Source: Oscarella lobularis (Eukaryota; Porifera; Homoscleromorpha; Homosclerophorida; Oscarellidae). Taken from it: a DNA stretch of 64,000 nt. The DNA is taken from the NCBI RefSeq assembly GCF_947507565.1, contig NC_089183.1, positions 1,488,001-1,552,000 of the forward strand. The letters are read 5' to 3'. Each line of letters opens with the position of its first letter. The stretch's first letter is position 1. A program made the position numbers and the translations under genes. Below, piece after piece: positions 33,100 to 41,638 of the stretch. Below the pieces are notes generated by a model, which did not search any database, was not told the DNA's origin, and saw only the letters and a list, made by a program, of their open reading frames with translations.

Positions 33100-34120
33100 G
33101 AAAACGGAAATTACAAAAAAACAGCGTTTACGTTCGAACTCCGACCAAGAAACACGCCTTCCTCGGTCAAGAGACGACATCCGATATCGTAGAAGATCCC
33201 CAACGTTTTATTTCAGTAAGATTATGCTTAATGAAAAACATATTTTAAAGTTAACCGACGTTTTGCAGTTCGACTCTAAATACACCTCTACAAGGAGTCT
33301 TTCGCTAGAGTTGGTGGCTAAAGCCGGTGAGAAGCAAAATGGAAAATTTAAAAATCTTATTTTAATTTTTTATGCAGAAATAATCGATCTTTATACGCCC
33401 GGCAAGTTTGCAACGCGTAAGAAGCAACGATCTTTTTTGCTTTCAAATAATGACTTTTTGTTAGGAGGAATCCAATCAAAGCGCTTCGACGGTAGGCGGT
33501 AATTTGTCGTTAGATTGATATTCGATCTTTTTGTAGAACTCGTTAGAGGTGGCGACCTGTGCAGCAACGTGCCTTTGTCGGCGTCGCCAAGGCGACAAGC
33601 CATGTCGTTGCTGAGAAAAAGGTAAAACGGTCACCTTTATTTTTGGCACAAGTTGATGTGTTTTTTAACAGCCCCAAAACGCCGTTGTCGAAGCTGTACG
33701 AAGATACGGCTGCAGAATTTGACGTCAAACCCAGCACAATCAAGACGAACAGCAGCCGTTTTTGGAAGGAGGCGGGTTTTCGCAACTTGGCTGGATTCTT
33801 TTTAAGGAACGTACTGGGGGTGCGTATACGATTAAAGAGTGATTTTGAAGAGTTTTTTTTCCAATATTTTCGCTAGGTTGAAGAGACGGAAGATTTTTTG
33901 AATCTGGTACCGCGCGACGAAAGATTTTATGACGTCTGGCACATTACAAGTTGGTTAAACTGCTTAGGTGAAGGAAGTCCTGGAGTACAAACTTAAAATC
34001 GCCACTTACAAGGAAAAGTTCCTGCTGATCGAAAGATCAGAAGATCTTCTGATGAAAACCATGGACTGCCTGAAAATAATCTCGGCGATTAAGCTTTCGC
34101 CTTGCTTGAAGGTTTGACCA
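33100..34120 (+). CDS. unidentified multi-exon locus with short introns
   Basis: Plus-strand blocks bounded by good splice sites. 33123-33219 reads VYVRTPTKKHAFLGQET and ends at a GTAAGA donor (after TTTCA). The next is 33270-33327, TTTTGCAG to GGTGAG, reading FDSKYTSTRSLSLELVAKA. Next, from about 33378 after TATGCAG, comes EIIDLYTPGKFATRKKQ. A later block at 33672-33820 follows a TTTTTTAACAG acceptor and reads PKTPLSKLYEDTAAEFDVKP then STIKTNSSRFWKEAG. The last, after CTGCTTAG at about 33968, reads VKEVLEYKLKIATYKEKFLL and SEDLLMKTMDCLKII. The first three join in phase; the later ones are not proven to belong to one gene. No known domain. The 33218-33475 part is duplicated at 4020-4290. Confidence 0.35.
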
Positions 34121-34135
34121 CTTCAAGTGTTTATT

Positions 34136-34990
34136 TAAGCATAAAATTTAAAAGAATTTCATTATTAGAAAGCATTTCATTATTAAAGTCTTACGCAATT
34201 TTTTAAAATGGTCTTTTTCGGCCCGCGTATCACTCTAAAAACAACGCGTTACAAAAATCAAATTCAGGTAATTTTTTCCTACCTTCTTTGGAGTTATTCT
34301 CTTCTATAAAAGTGAAACGAAACAAATACTAACATCAAAGCCAAACTAGGAAATATGGTTTACCTTTCGTTGGAGATGTTCCAACCCTTTCCTTTTTCTG
34401 ACCAGGTTCTCCAATGCCAACTACAAAAAAGGTCAGGATTCTTTAAAAATATCTCTAATCAGTCTTCCCGACGTTCTTCGTTTCTTCTTCCATTTAAATT
34501 ACTTTTTGTCTTTACCTCTCTATTTTCCTCCACCTCCTTCTCGACTTCTTCTGCTAAAAACAAAAAATAAAATCCAAAAGATACTTTATTGATTGTCGGT
34601 ACTCTCGCTTGAGCCATGTTCAAATGAAGCTTTGAAAAAATTTACCGATATCTTTCTCAGTTAGATAAAAATCTTACCAATCATTCCCTCTGAAACTAAA
34701 GAGAAAATTGGAAATCAAGCAAAGATTATATCAACTGCTACAATTCAAGACGTCGACGTCATCATCCCCTTTCGTGTCTTCTAAGGGCAATAAACAGAAT
34801 CATCAGAAATTCACACACAAATTATATCAACTGTTACTCTCTTTCTCTCCCATATCTAAAACAGAAATACATACTAGTTCTCAAAAACCAAACAACTAAT
34901 ATTGCTTACCTCTTTGGTTTAGATTCCATAATTCTCCTCCGATTTCCTTTTTAACATTGCATAGTTCTTTAGCTATCGAAGATTTGCCCA
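34136..34990 (-). repeat. duplicate of the 5' exons of the 60-62 kb micro-exon gene
   Basis: Matches 60785-61930 over nearly its whole length, including AACGCGTTACAAAAATCAAA, AAAGCCAAACTAG, CCATGTTCAAATGAAGCTTTG and AGTTCTCAAAAACCAAACAA. On the minus strand the candidate exons keep frame between copies. One exon is 40 nt here and 46 nt there; another is 21 nt here and 18 nt there. Both differences are whole codons, with GT/AG ends kept. The match stops at 34136, so the 3' exons are missing in this copy. Confidence 0.7.
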
Positions 34991-35439
34991 ATGCCAATTT
35001 ACCTTGAAGTTGCCCATCATATCTCCCCTTAAGAATAAAATCATTGGTGGAGGAACTACAGTTTAAAGTTTTTTTATGGGAAAGAATTTTAACAGATACG
35101 TATTTCGAATTTTAAGCGTTTTGTATTCTTTTGGGGCTTTTAGTTTTAATTGAAGCAAAGGAGACAGAAGATGCAGGCAACTGTAATTCTGTATTGCATG
35201 GCTAAGGGCTCAACGTTGACGGAAGGAAGACAAGAGCAAAACAGCAGAAAAAAGTGAATCATTGGAGGACGAACAATAAAGGACATGAACTACAAAGTTC
35301 ATTTTATGGGAAGCAAAATTTATCAGATACGTACTTTCATTAAGTTTCTAGCTATTTACTTTCCTTGGGCTATTTAGTTTTATGAAGCAAGGGAGACGGA
35401 GGGAGCAGGACACTATTTGCTAAAGGGGAACCTTAATGC

Positions 35440-35560
35440 AGATTTTATTCTGAATAAATGCAGCATTTATTCTGAATAAATGCAGAATTAATCCTGAATT
35501 AATGCAGAATAAATGCGGAATTTATTCTGAATTAATGAAGAATTTATTCTGAATAAATGT
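35440..35560. repeat. palindromic 'TGCAGAATTTATTCTGAATAAATGCAG' repeat cluster
   Basis: Short units of GAATAAATGCAG(C/A)ATTTATTC alternate in both senses. The same family recurs at 59.9-60.1 and 62.93-63.07 kb. Confidence 0.7.
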
Positions 35561-35596
35561 AGAATCTATTAACAATTCATGAACAACGAATCTCAC

Positions 35597-36114
35597 AGGA
35601 TGACAAACGCCTTTTTCTAAGGCAGTTGATTCCTTTTTCTGCAAAAACGGGGGACTGCTTGCATTCAAAGACTCGTGCCGATTCACGAAAGAATCAAATA
35701 GCTGCGTTATGAAAGCAATGATATTTGGCTGAAGTAAGAGAGACGCTTGTTTCAGGTCGTCGGTAGTTAGCGGCATGGGAAAGCAGAAATAAGGAAACGC
35801 TGTTTGACAGGCTTTTTGAATAAGTTGCATATTGGCGTCGACGTTGCTGTCGCTTGGATCTTGACACAAGACCAAATCTAAAAGAGAATCGTCATTGATT
35901 TATGATGAGAAAGCGTCTCTCAAATTTCCGCACCTTTCCAATCGAGTAACTCGGGCCTGTAGTAGCTGATAAGGACGCCAAGACTTTGACCGTCACACAA
36001 GTCTTTGGCAAGGTCTTCCATTAGCAACATGCCGACCAGCTTATCTACAATGTGATAGTCGCAAATTTTGTTGATCCATACGAGAAGGCTGTCTTCTAAA
36101 TCAGACGTCAACTT
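35597..36114 (-). CDS. CAMSAP-type calponin-homology domain gene (two exons visible)
   Basis: The minus-strand exon 36114-35934 starts after a CTTCAAAG acceptor. It reads KLTSDLEDSLLVWINKIC and then DLCDGQSLGVLISYYRPEL. A 56-bp GT/AG intron (35933-35878) joins in phase 1 to exon 35877-35597. That exon reads DLVLCQDPSDSNVDANMQLI and then PLTTDDLKQASLLLQPNIIA and FITQLFDSF. It ends at a GTGAGA donor at 35596. DLED.LL.WINK, DL.DG..L..LI..Y.PEL, and LT..D......L.PN...FI..LF are the CH domain of CAMSAP/Patronin proteins, which cap microtubule minus ends. Known vertebrate CAMSAPs exceed 1000 residues and the CH domain is near the N-terminus, so most of the gene should lie below 35597. I cannot find the spectrin-binding or CKK parts in the window. 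It may be a truncated copy. Confidence 0.7.
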
Positions 36115-36490
36115 CTTTGAAGCATTAACGCCTATGTTTTGGCCTCGAATAGTTTTAGTATGGTTCGACGACTGGATTGTTAGCTTTCAAAAATCCGTTT
36201 GTGAGCTAAACTGCTATCTTTCGTATCGAGTGAAGTCGTCTGACGTTACATGACGTCACTGGCTATCGAAACCATAGAAACAAGTGTGCCAGATGTTGTT
36301 TAGGTGAAAAACTGCCGAAAACAGCGATTTTCCTCCTTTTTGCGCAAATATTCTGATTTTTTTACTGTTTGTGTTGTTTCTTTGCGTTTCTATTGCTGCA
36401 TTTGCGAAATCGATCTAAAATTTCAATAAAACAATTTTTTTAGCGCGCGTTACTGCTTTTGCTTTGAGAGTTCCTTCCGTTTTCTTCTCA
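36115..36490. promoter_or_regulatory. intergenic region between divergent genes (possible shared promoter)
   Basis: This 376-bp interval separates the minus-strand CH-domain exons from the plus-strand three-exon gene. It includes GTGACGTCATGTAACGTCAG-like motifs near 36233-36258 (TGACGTTACATGACGTCACT), which contain the CRE core TGACGTCA. Upstream exons of the CAMSAP-like gene may also lie here. The promoter role is inference from position and the CRE-like site. Confidence 0.35.
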
Positions 36491-36881
36491 ATGGACGATC
36501 ACGCGATCGCCCGCTTTCTCGACGAGACTATGATGCATTTGCCAGATCATTCGGAGGCCGATTTGAGCACCGTTCTGCCGGAATTTATGGCCGATATACG
36601 CGATCCGATCGACGTGGCACAGGACGGTAATTGATAGGTAAACAGACCTAATTTGATTACGCAAAAGGCATTGTAGATGTGCTTGATGACATTCTGCCCT
36701 TTCCTGGTCCTCCTATTTGTTCAAGTACGCCGATTCCGGTTTGCGGTAAGCACGTGTGAATGAAATGAATTTTGCTGTATTTGTTTTTTGAATAGGAGAA
36801 TCGCCAGCTAAGCGTGTCAGAAATCACGAAACCATTTCTGAAATTGATGATGGTGTTCTATTTCTAAATAACGCTCAGTAA
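36491..36881 (+). CDS. unidentified small acidic protein, three exons
   Basis: The ATG at 36491 begins exon 1 (36491-36626; MDDHAIARFLDETMMHLPDH). Exon 2 is 36668-36745 (IVDVLDDILPFPGPP). Exon 3 is 36796-36881 (ESPAKRVRNHETISEIDDG), ending at TAA 36879-36881. Introns are 41 and 50 bp with GT/AG ends, both phase 1, and the coding total is exactly 300 bases: 99 residues. It is rich in Asp/Glu with short hydrophobic steps (FLDETMMHL, VDVLDDIL) and a Lys/Arg patch. That would suit a binding or activation segment, but no known domain is recognised. It lies head-to-head with the CAMSAP-like exons. Conserved phase through three exons makes a chance ORF unlikely. Confidence 0.6.
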
Positions 36882-37739
36882 ATAAGAAATTTCAAACATT
36901 ATTTTCGGCGAGCCTTTATCAAGCGCGACTAGCGAAGCATGCGCAGACAGACTAAAAATGGTGTAGCAAAGGCTTATATACTAGTTCGAGATCACGTGTC
37001 TCCGAAAAGTCCCGGCTACTTTAGGCGTGATCAAAGCACGCTAACCTGCGAAAAAAATACAATAAATACGATAAACTTACCTTGCGATGAATTGATTCCG
37101 ATGTCCGATGTCCGATGTCCTGATTCCGATGTCCATTGAAGTGAAAATTGGTTATTTTAGTCCTCCGGCGAGAGATTTTCGTGAATTGAGTCCATGTGGA
37201 TAGAATGTATTGAAGAATTGAATAAAATCCGTTTCTGCAGCTTTCATACGGCGTTGGTCAGCTCCAGGTAGATGTTTGATGGAAGAAACTTTTGTCCATT
37301 TGTAAAAGCCGCCTTTGTGAGAATTGTTGTGAAAATGATTGTATGGTGCATTTAACCCTTTACCTGTTTTGCTTTACCTGCCAAGGGTTATTGTTAGTGG
37401 TTAGCGGGTAGGGTAAGGGGCTAGGGTTCGGGTTTATTGACCCTAATACCTAGTTCCAAACTCCACGAATAAACATATTTATTCGTATGGTCAATTTATA
37501 CCTCAGCGGGAAGAGGATTGCCAGGTGCGTTAATCCATCAACCAATAATGGGTTTTCTTTGTTTAGACAGTTTTCAGGATAATTTGTTATATTATTTTGG
37601 ATATTTTTAGCGTGTTTCCGCGTGAATTCCATTGTTTGTAGTAGTATATGTTATTCTTAGCGCGCGCTAAAACAGTCGTTCATTCATTTACGTCATTGTG
37701 TTTTTCGCCAGTGATTGCTCGTTTTTGGGGCTGTTTCCC
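36882..37739. other. no gene recognised; short ATGTCCGATGTCC repeat and TTAGGG-like patch
   Basis: 37098-37135 repeats (GATTCC)GATGTCC four times. 37380-37440 has GGGTTATTGTTAGTGG, GGGTAGGGTAAGGGGCTAGGG and similar telomere-like G-rich steps. Other sequence is featureless. Confidence 0.4.
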
Positions 37740-38065
37740 GTGTTCCTGATGTTCGAAAACGTGTTTGCGGGTGAAGATACAATGGTAAGTATCGTTTACG
37801 CTTCGTTTTGAGTGCGATTTCGTCGGTTTCATCGAAGTTTTTCTACGATCGATGATTGTTGAATGAAAAGGGTTGTGATTTTGTTTCTTTTTGTCTTAGG
37901 CTCTTGTTTTTCGTCGTTTCGCGTCGTTTCGCGTTTGATTGAGGCGTCAGATAAGTTTGAAAATCGTTTTTTCGTATTTTTTGGCTTTTCTTCACTTTTT
38001 GCTAGCGTGCGTTGCTTGGTTGTTGGTCAGATCATTTTCTTTGAGTTGTGTTGTCGATTGATTAG
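37740..38065 (+). other. possible short exon; otherwise T-rich flank
   Basis: ATGTTCGAAAACGTGTTTGC at 37749 opens MFENVFAGEDTM and runs into a strong GTAAGT donor at about 37785. No partner exon was identified before the tandem array. Confidence 0.25.
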
Positions 38066-38620
38066 TAAGGGTAAGGGTTTGTGTTGGGATTAGGTAGTAT
38101 TTTTATTTCTTTTTCTTTTTCCGTGTGGGAGGTGGGTAAGGGTAAGGGTTTGTGTTGGGATTAGGTAGTGTTTTTATTTCTTTTTCTTCGTCTTTCTTGT
38201 AGGTGTGTAAGGGTAAGGGTTTGTGATAGGATTAGATAGTATTTTTATTTCTTTTTCTTCTTTTTTCTTTGAGGTGTGTAAGGGTAAGGGTTTGTGTTGG
38301 GATTAGGTAGTATTTTTATTTCTTTTTCTTTTTTCTTGTTGGAGGTGTGTAAGGGTAAGGGTTTGTGTTGGGATTAGGTAGTATTATTGTTTCTTTTTCT
38401 TTTTCCTTGTAGGAGGTGGGTAAGGGTGAGGGTTTGTGTTGGGATTAGGTAGTATTTTTTTATTTCTTTTTCTTTTTTTTTCTTTGAGGTGTAAGGGTAA
38501 GGGTTTGTGTTGGGATTAGGTAATGTTTTTGTTTGCTTTCTTTCCTTTTTGGAGGTGGGTAAGGGTAAGGGTTTGTGTTTGGGTTAGGTAGCATTTTCTT
38601 GTCTTTTTGGAAGGGTGATG
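38065..38620 (+). repeat. tandem array of ~62-bp units with GGGTAAGGGTTTG
   Basis: Eight to nine units: GGTAAGGGTTTGTGTTGGGA, then TTAGGTAGTATTTTTATTTC, then TTTTTCTT and a GAGGTG(T/G)G linker. The G-rich half recalls degenerate TTAGGG. It sits directly 3' (minus sense) of the Penelope-like element. Confidence 0.9.
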
Positions 38621-38644
38621 GCGTTCAAGATTGATCAAATTTTT

Positions 38645-41180
38645 TCTCAAGCTGGGGGGTTGAAGCCTTTAGGATGCAGTGTTTTTAAAGTTCTCATCCA
38701 GTATGTTTTTGTTGTTAGGAGATTTTCTTTGTTGACTTGTTGCAGTGGCGTGACAATGATGTCTTCTTCGAAGGTGAGTCCATGGGCTTTCATGTGTTGG
38801 TAGATTTTATAATTTTTCACTTTGTAGTGGTTCCGGTGTCTTGTTATTCGTTCTTGGACTGTTTTTGATGTTTGGCCGACGTATTGTTTTTGGCAGTGTT
38901 TGCAGGTGAGTACGTAAATTACGTTTTCTGATTTACTGTTCATTTTTTGTTTTATTGGGTAGATTTTTCCCGTTGTTTGACTCTTCAGTGTGTTTGAAGA
39001 CGTTAATTAAGCACGGACAGCATTTGCAGTTTATGGTCCGGCAAGGAGTGATTCGTCGTCCCACGTTTGGGAGAATTGGAGGAAGTGGTGCTTCGTCTTT
39101 TTCCGCGTTCGGCTGAGGTTGGTTAGGGAGTTTTGCGCGAACGAGTTTGCTGTTTATTGATTTTTCGTTTTTGTACAGTGCACCCACGCATGAATGTCCC
39201 GCCTGACCCTCCCCGGACATAGCCGCGAAATTCAAAATGAGTAGGATTTACTATCTTTTCGCTAATGCGAAGGGATAGTAGATTCATTTATCTAAGATTT
39301 GGTCGACGGATTAGTCAATCGCATGCATAGTGGTCGCGTAATCCTTCAAGTTACGGCAAAAGTAGGTTTTGTCGTTTCCTGGCGAAGTTCTCTCAGCAAC
39401 TAAGCTACTTCTTTCCTCGAAACGCACCAGTCTAATATTTTATTAGCATTGGTCGAAGCGATATTTAGTTGGTTTTTTCGTTTTTCTGCAATTAGGGTCT
39501 GAACCATCGTTGCTAAGAGCGTTTCTCAGAGCCTACGCTACAAATCGCGATTCGCCGCCCTCGCGAAACGAAATAAAACATGATTTAATTGGTATTGGTC
39601 GAAGCGATTTCGAATCTTTCGCTTCGTTTAGAAGTTATTCGTTGTCATGGGCGTGGCTAGTGCGCGCGCAAGGTCTCCCCACCCAAAAAGGCAGTAAAAC
39701 GCTCATTACAATTGACTTTGGTACAGCCCGTTTTTTAGCTAATCCTATACTAAAGAAATCCGCCCGGTAATAGAAGGAAAACGAAAAATCGGTCTCGATC
39801 TAGTGGTAACGCGCTAGGGCGTGCCCAAGGAAACCTAACGGTCGCGTACGCTACTAGCCAATGAGAGTACTGCACGTGACCACTATTTACACCCTTCGTC
39901 GAAGGCCTACGTGCCCTACATCATTGGAATGCTACGGGATAGAGGATTCCAATGATGTCATTGGCGATGACGCGGGACTAACGATGCGGGAGCTAGCGCG
40001 CTCTAAAGACGGTCGCTTTATGCGTGGGTGCACTGTAGGCAAAGGTTATTGGTTCTGGGAATAGATTACCCAGAATTGGGTCTGTTTCGACGTCCTTCCA
40101 ACATTCCTTTATTTCTTTTCGGAAATGTTGGAACCATGGGTCAAAGGTGGTGACAAAAGTAAAAGGAATTTTCTTCTTGTTGCTGCTTGTTTGATTCTTT
40201 GTTTTGTTAGATATTTTGCTAAGGATTTCTTGGCGTTTTGTAAAGGGCATTTGGTCTGCCTCGGTTTGGAGAAGGCGTTCAGGGTATTCTCTATTTTTAG
40301 TCTTTCTGTGTTTTTGTTTTAGGTTTTCGTATTCTTCTTCGTTTGAAGTCGTTCTAAGGAATCGGTTTAATTCCTTTTTTATAATGGCCTTTTTGCAATG
40401 GTTTGGATGGCATGAATGGTAATTGAGATACGCAAATTTGTTGGTTGGTTTAAAATAGGTTTTTATGTCAAGGATGTTGAATTTTTCATATCTTGGTCCT
40501 TTGTACACGGTTGTGTCAAGGAAGATGGATTCTGTATGGCTGATTTCATACGTGAATTTTATGCTGCTGCTGAAGTAGTTTAAAGCTAAGAGGAAGGTGG
40601 TCAGTTCCTCTTCGGTATGTGTCCATACCATGAAAATATCATCTATATATCTTTTCCATAGATGAGGCTTTTTTGATTGGGTGGCCATGAATTGTTGTTC
40701 AAAGTCCCCCATGAAGATGTTTGCAAGGCAAGGAGCTGTTTTGGTGCCCATTGCTGTTCCATGTTTTTGCAGGTGTTTGCCCGTTGAAGGTGAAGCAGTT
40801 TCCTTTGAGTATGAAGTTGAGAAATGTTTCTACAATGACTGGTGCGTCATCGTCATTTTTATAGAATTTTTCTGTCGCTTTTTTGCAGGCAAATATCGCC
40901 TCTTCTTGAGGAATGCTCGGGTAGAGAGATTTTACGTCCAACGCCACAAGTATTGCGTCGTCAGGAATGAGAGTTTCTTCGATGATTTTGCAAAAGTGTC
41001 CGCTATCCTTTACAAAGCTAGGTAAGGTAGGGACTATGGGTTGTAGTATAGTGTCTACAATTTTGGAGAGGCCTTCGGTGGGACCGGATGAGGCGCTGCA
41101 GATGGGGCGCACTCCCATGGGGTTTTCGTGAATTTTCTTCAGAAAGTACATTAAATCGTGAGAGCACTCAGAAGTGTAGA
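38645..41180 (-). pseudogene. Penelope-like element: reverse transcriptase plus GIY-YIG endonuclease
   Basis: On the minus strand, 41214-40699 gives KIHENPMGVRPICSASSGP, LVALDVKSLYPSIPQEEAI and FILKGNCFTFNGQ. A one-base slip in an A5 run (about 40775) follows. 40751-39993 gives MGTKTAPCLANIFMG, the catalytic KRYIDDIFMVW, NILDIKTYFKPTNKF and SCHPNHCKKAI. The reading is split by an 860-bp insert (39176-40035). Beyond it, 39174-38933 gives LVRAKLPNQPQPN and a CxxC cluster (CRTINCKCCPCL). 38943-38647 gives NVIYVLTCKHCQKQYVGQT and ERITRHRNHYK, the GIY-YIG nuclease. RT followed by GIY-YIG is the defining Penelope layout. The 5' end is truncated at the THAP junction. Three breaks in all. Confidence 0.9.
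39176..40035. mobile_element. non-autonomous Tc1/mariner-like insert inside the Penelope element
   Basis: The insert is exactly flanked by TA (39174-39175 and 40036-40037) and has 16-bp perfect terminal inverted repeats CAGTGCACCCACGCAT. TA duplication and a CAGTG start are the signature of the Tc1/mariner superfamily. No transposase is encoded in its 860 bp; the best frames (39510-39770) show no motif. Removing the insert plus one TA would leave the Penelope reading frame in register across the site, which confirms the boundaries. Confidence 0.85.
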
Positions 41181-41372
41181 CATAGGTGCTCTCCTTGGTG
41201 TCTTTTCGATTCAACGAGGCAAGTCACGCCCTCTCTCGTTTTGGGCTGAGATCAAGTACGGCGTCGCCGCGATTATGCCTAATGGCAGGCAAACAGAAGA
41301 ACCTTGTACTTCTATCTCTGTCCGCACGGTTAGAACAAGCGACGACGTCACATTTGAGAGGCATTGTTTTGA
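41170..41372 (-). pseudogene. THAP domain exon, interrupted by one stop
   Basis: The minus-strand ATG at about 41370 gives MPLKCDVVACSNRADRDRST, then RFFCLPAIRHNRGDAVLDLS, then PKRERA. A TGA follows where THAP domains have a conserved Trp, then LASLNRKDTKESTYVYTSEC. The C-x4-C at the start, the RFF.LP box and 'R..W...(L)NR' are THAP (C2CH zinc) DNA-binding features. Tgg-to-tga is a one-base change. The frame runs directly into Penelope RT sequence, so the final Cys/His pair was cut by that insertion or by fusion. Confidence 0.7.
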
Positions 41373-41447
41373 AGGCAACCCGGATGGCCTGCAGCACGTG
41401 AAGGTAATTATGTGACCACGCCAAGTGCAACCTCTCTATATGGTATA

Positions 41448-41480
41448 CTAGCAGGCCACCCGGCTTCGCCCGGGTAGTAG
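41448..41480 (-). mobile_element. Helitron 3' terminus (stem-loop and CTAG end)
   Basis: On the minus strand: ACCCGGGCGAAGCCGGGT (41475-41458), a near-perfect stem with a GCGAAG loop region. Then come six bases (GGCCTG) and CTAG (41451-41448) followed by T. Hairpin, short spacer, CTRR, then host T is the canonical Helitron 3' end, and the Helitron ORF lies upstream on the same strand. Confidence 0.8.
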
Positions 41481-41550
41481 TTTTAGGAACGGCGTATGTG
41501 TTAGCGTTATCCATGTCACACCACGGGGAGGTCCATACGCATCGTGACCC

Positions 41551-41569
41551 GGGGGGGGGGGGGGGGGGG
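41551..41569 (+). repeat. G19 homopolymer
   Basis: Nineteen consecutive G inside the Helitron 3' untranslated part. Likely to vary between reads. Confidence 0.9.
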
Positions 41570-41638
41570 AAAGGGTGAGGGAAGAAGTGGGAGTGAAAGA
41601 GTTACATTTTGATATGGCGTAAACATAACTTTTAAAAT

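Noticed and set aside
41458-41475. Possible rho-independent terminator hairpin
   Set aside because: The DNA is eukaryotic; the hairpin with CTAG and its position after a Helitron ORF fit a Helitron end instead.
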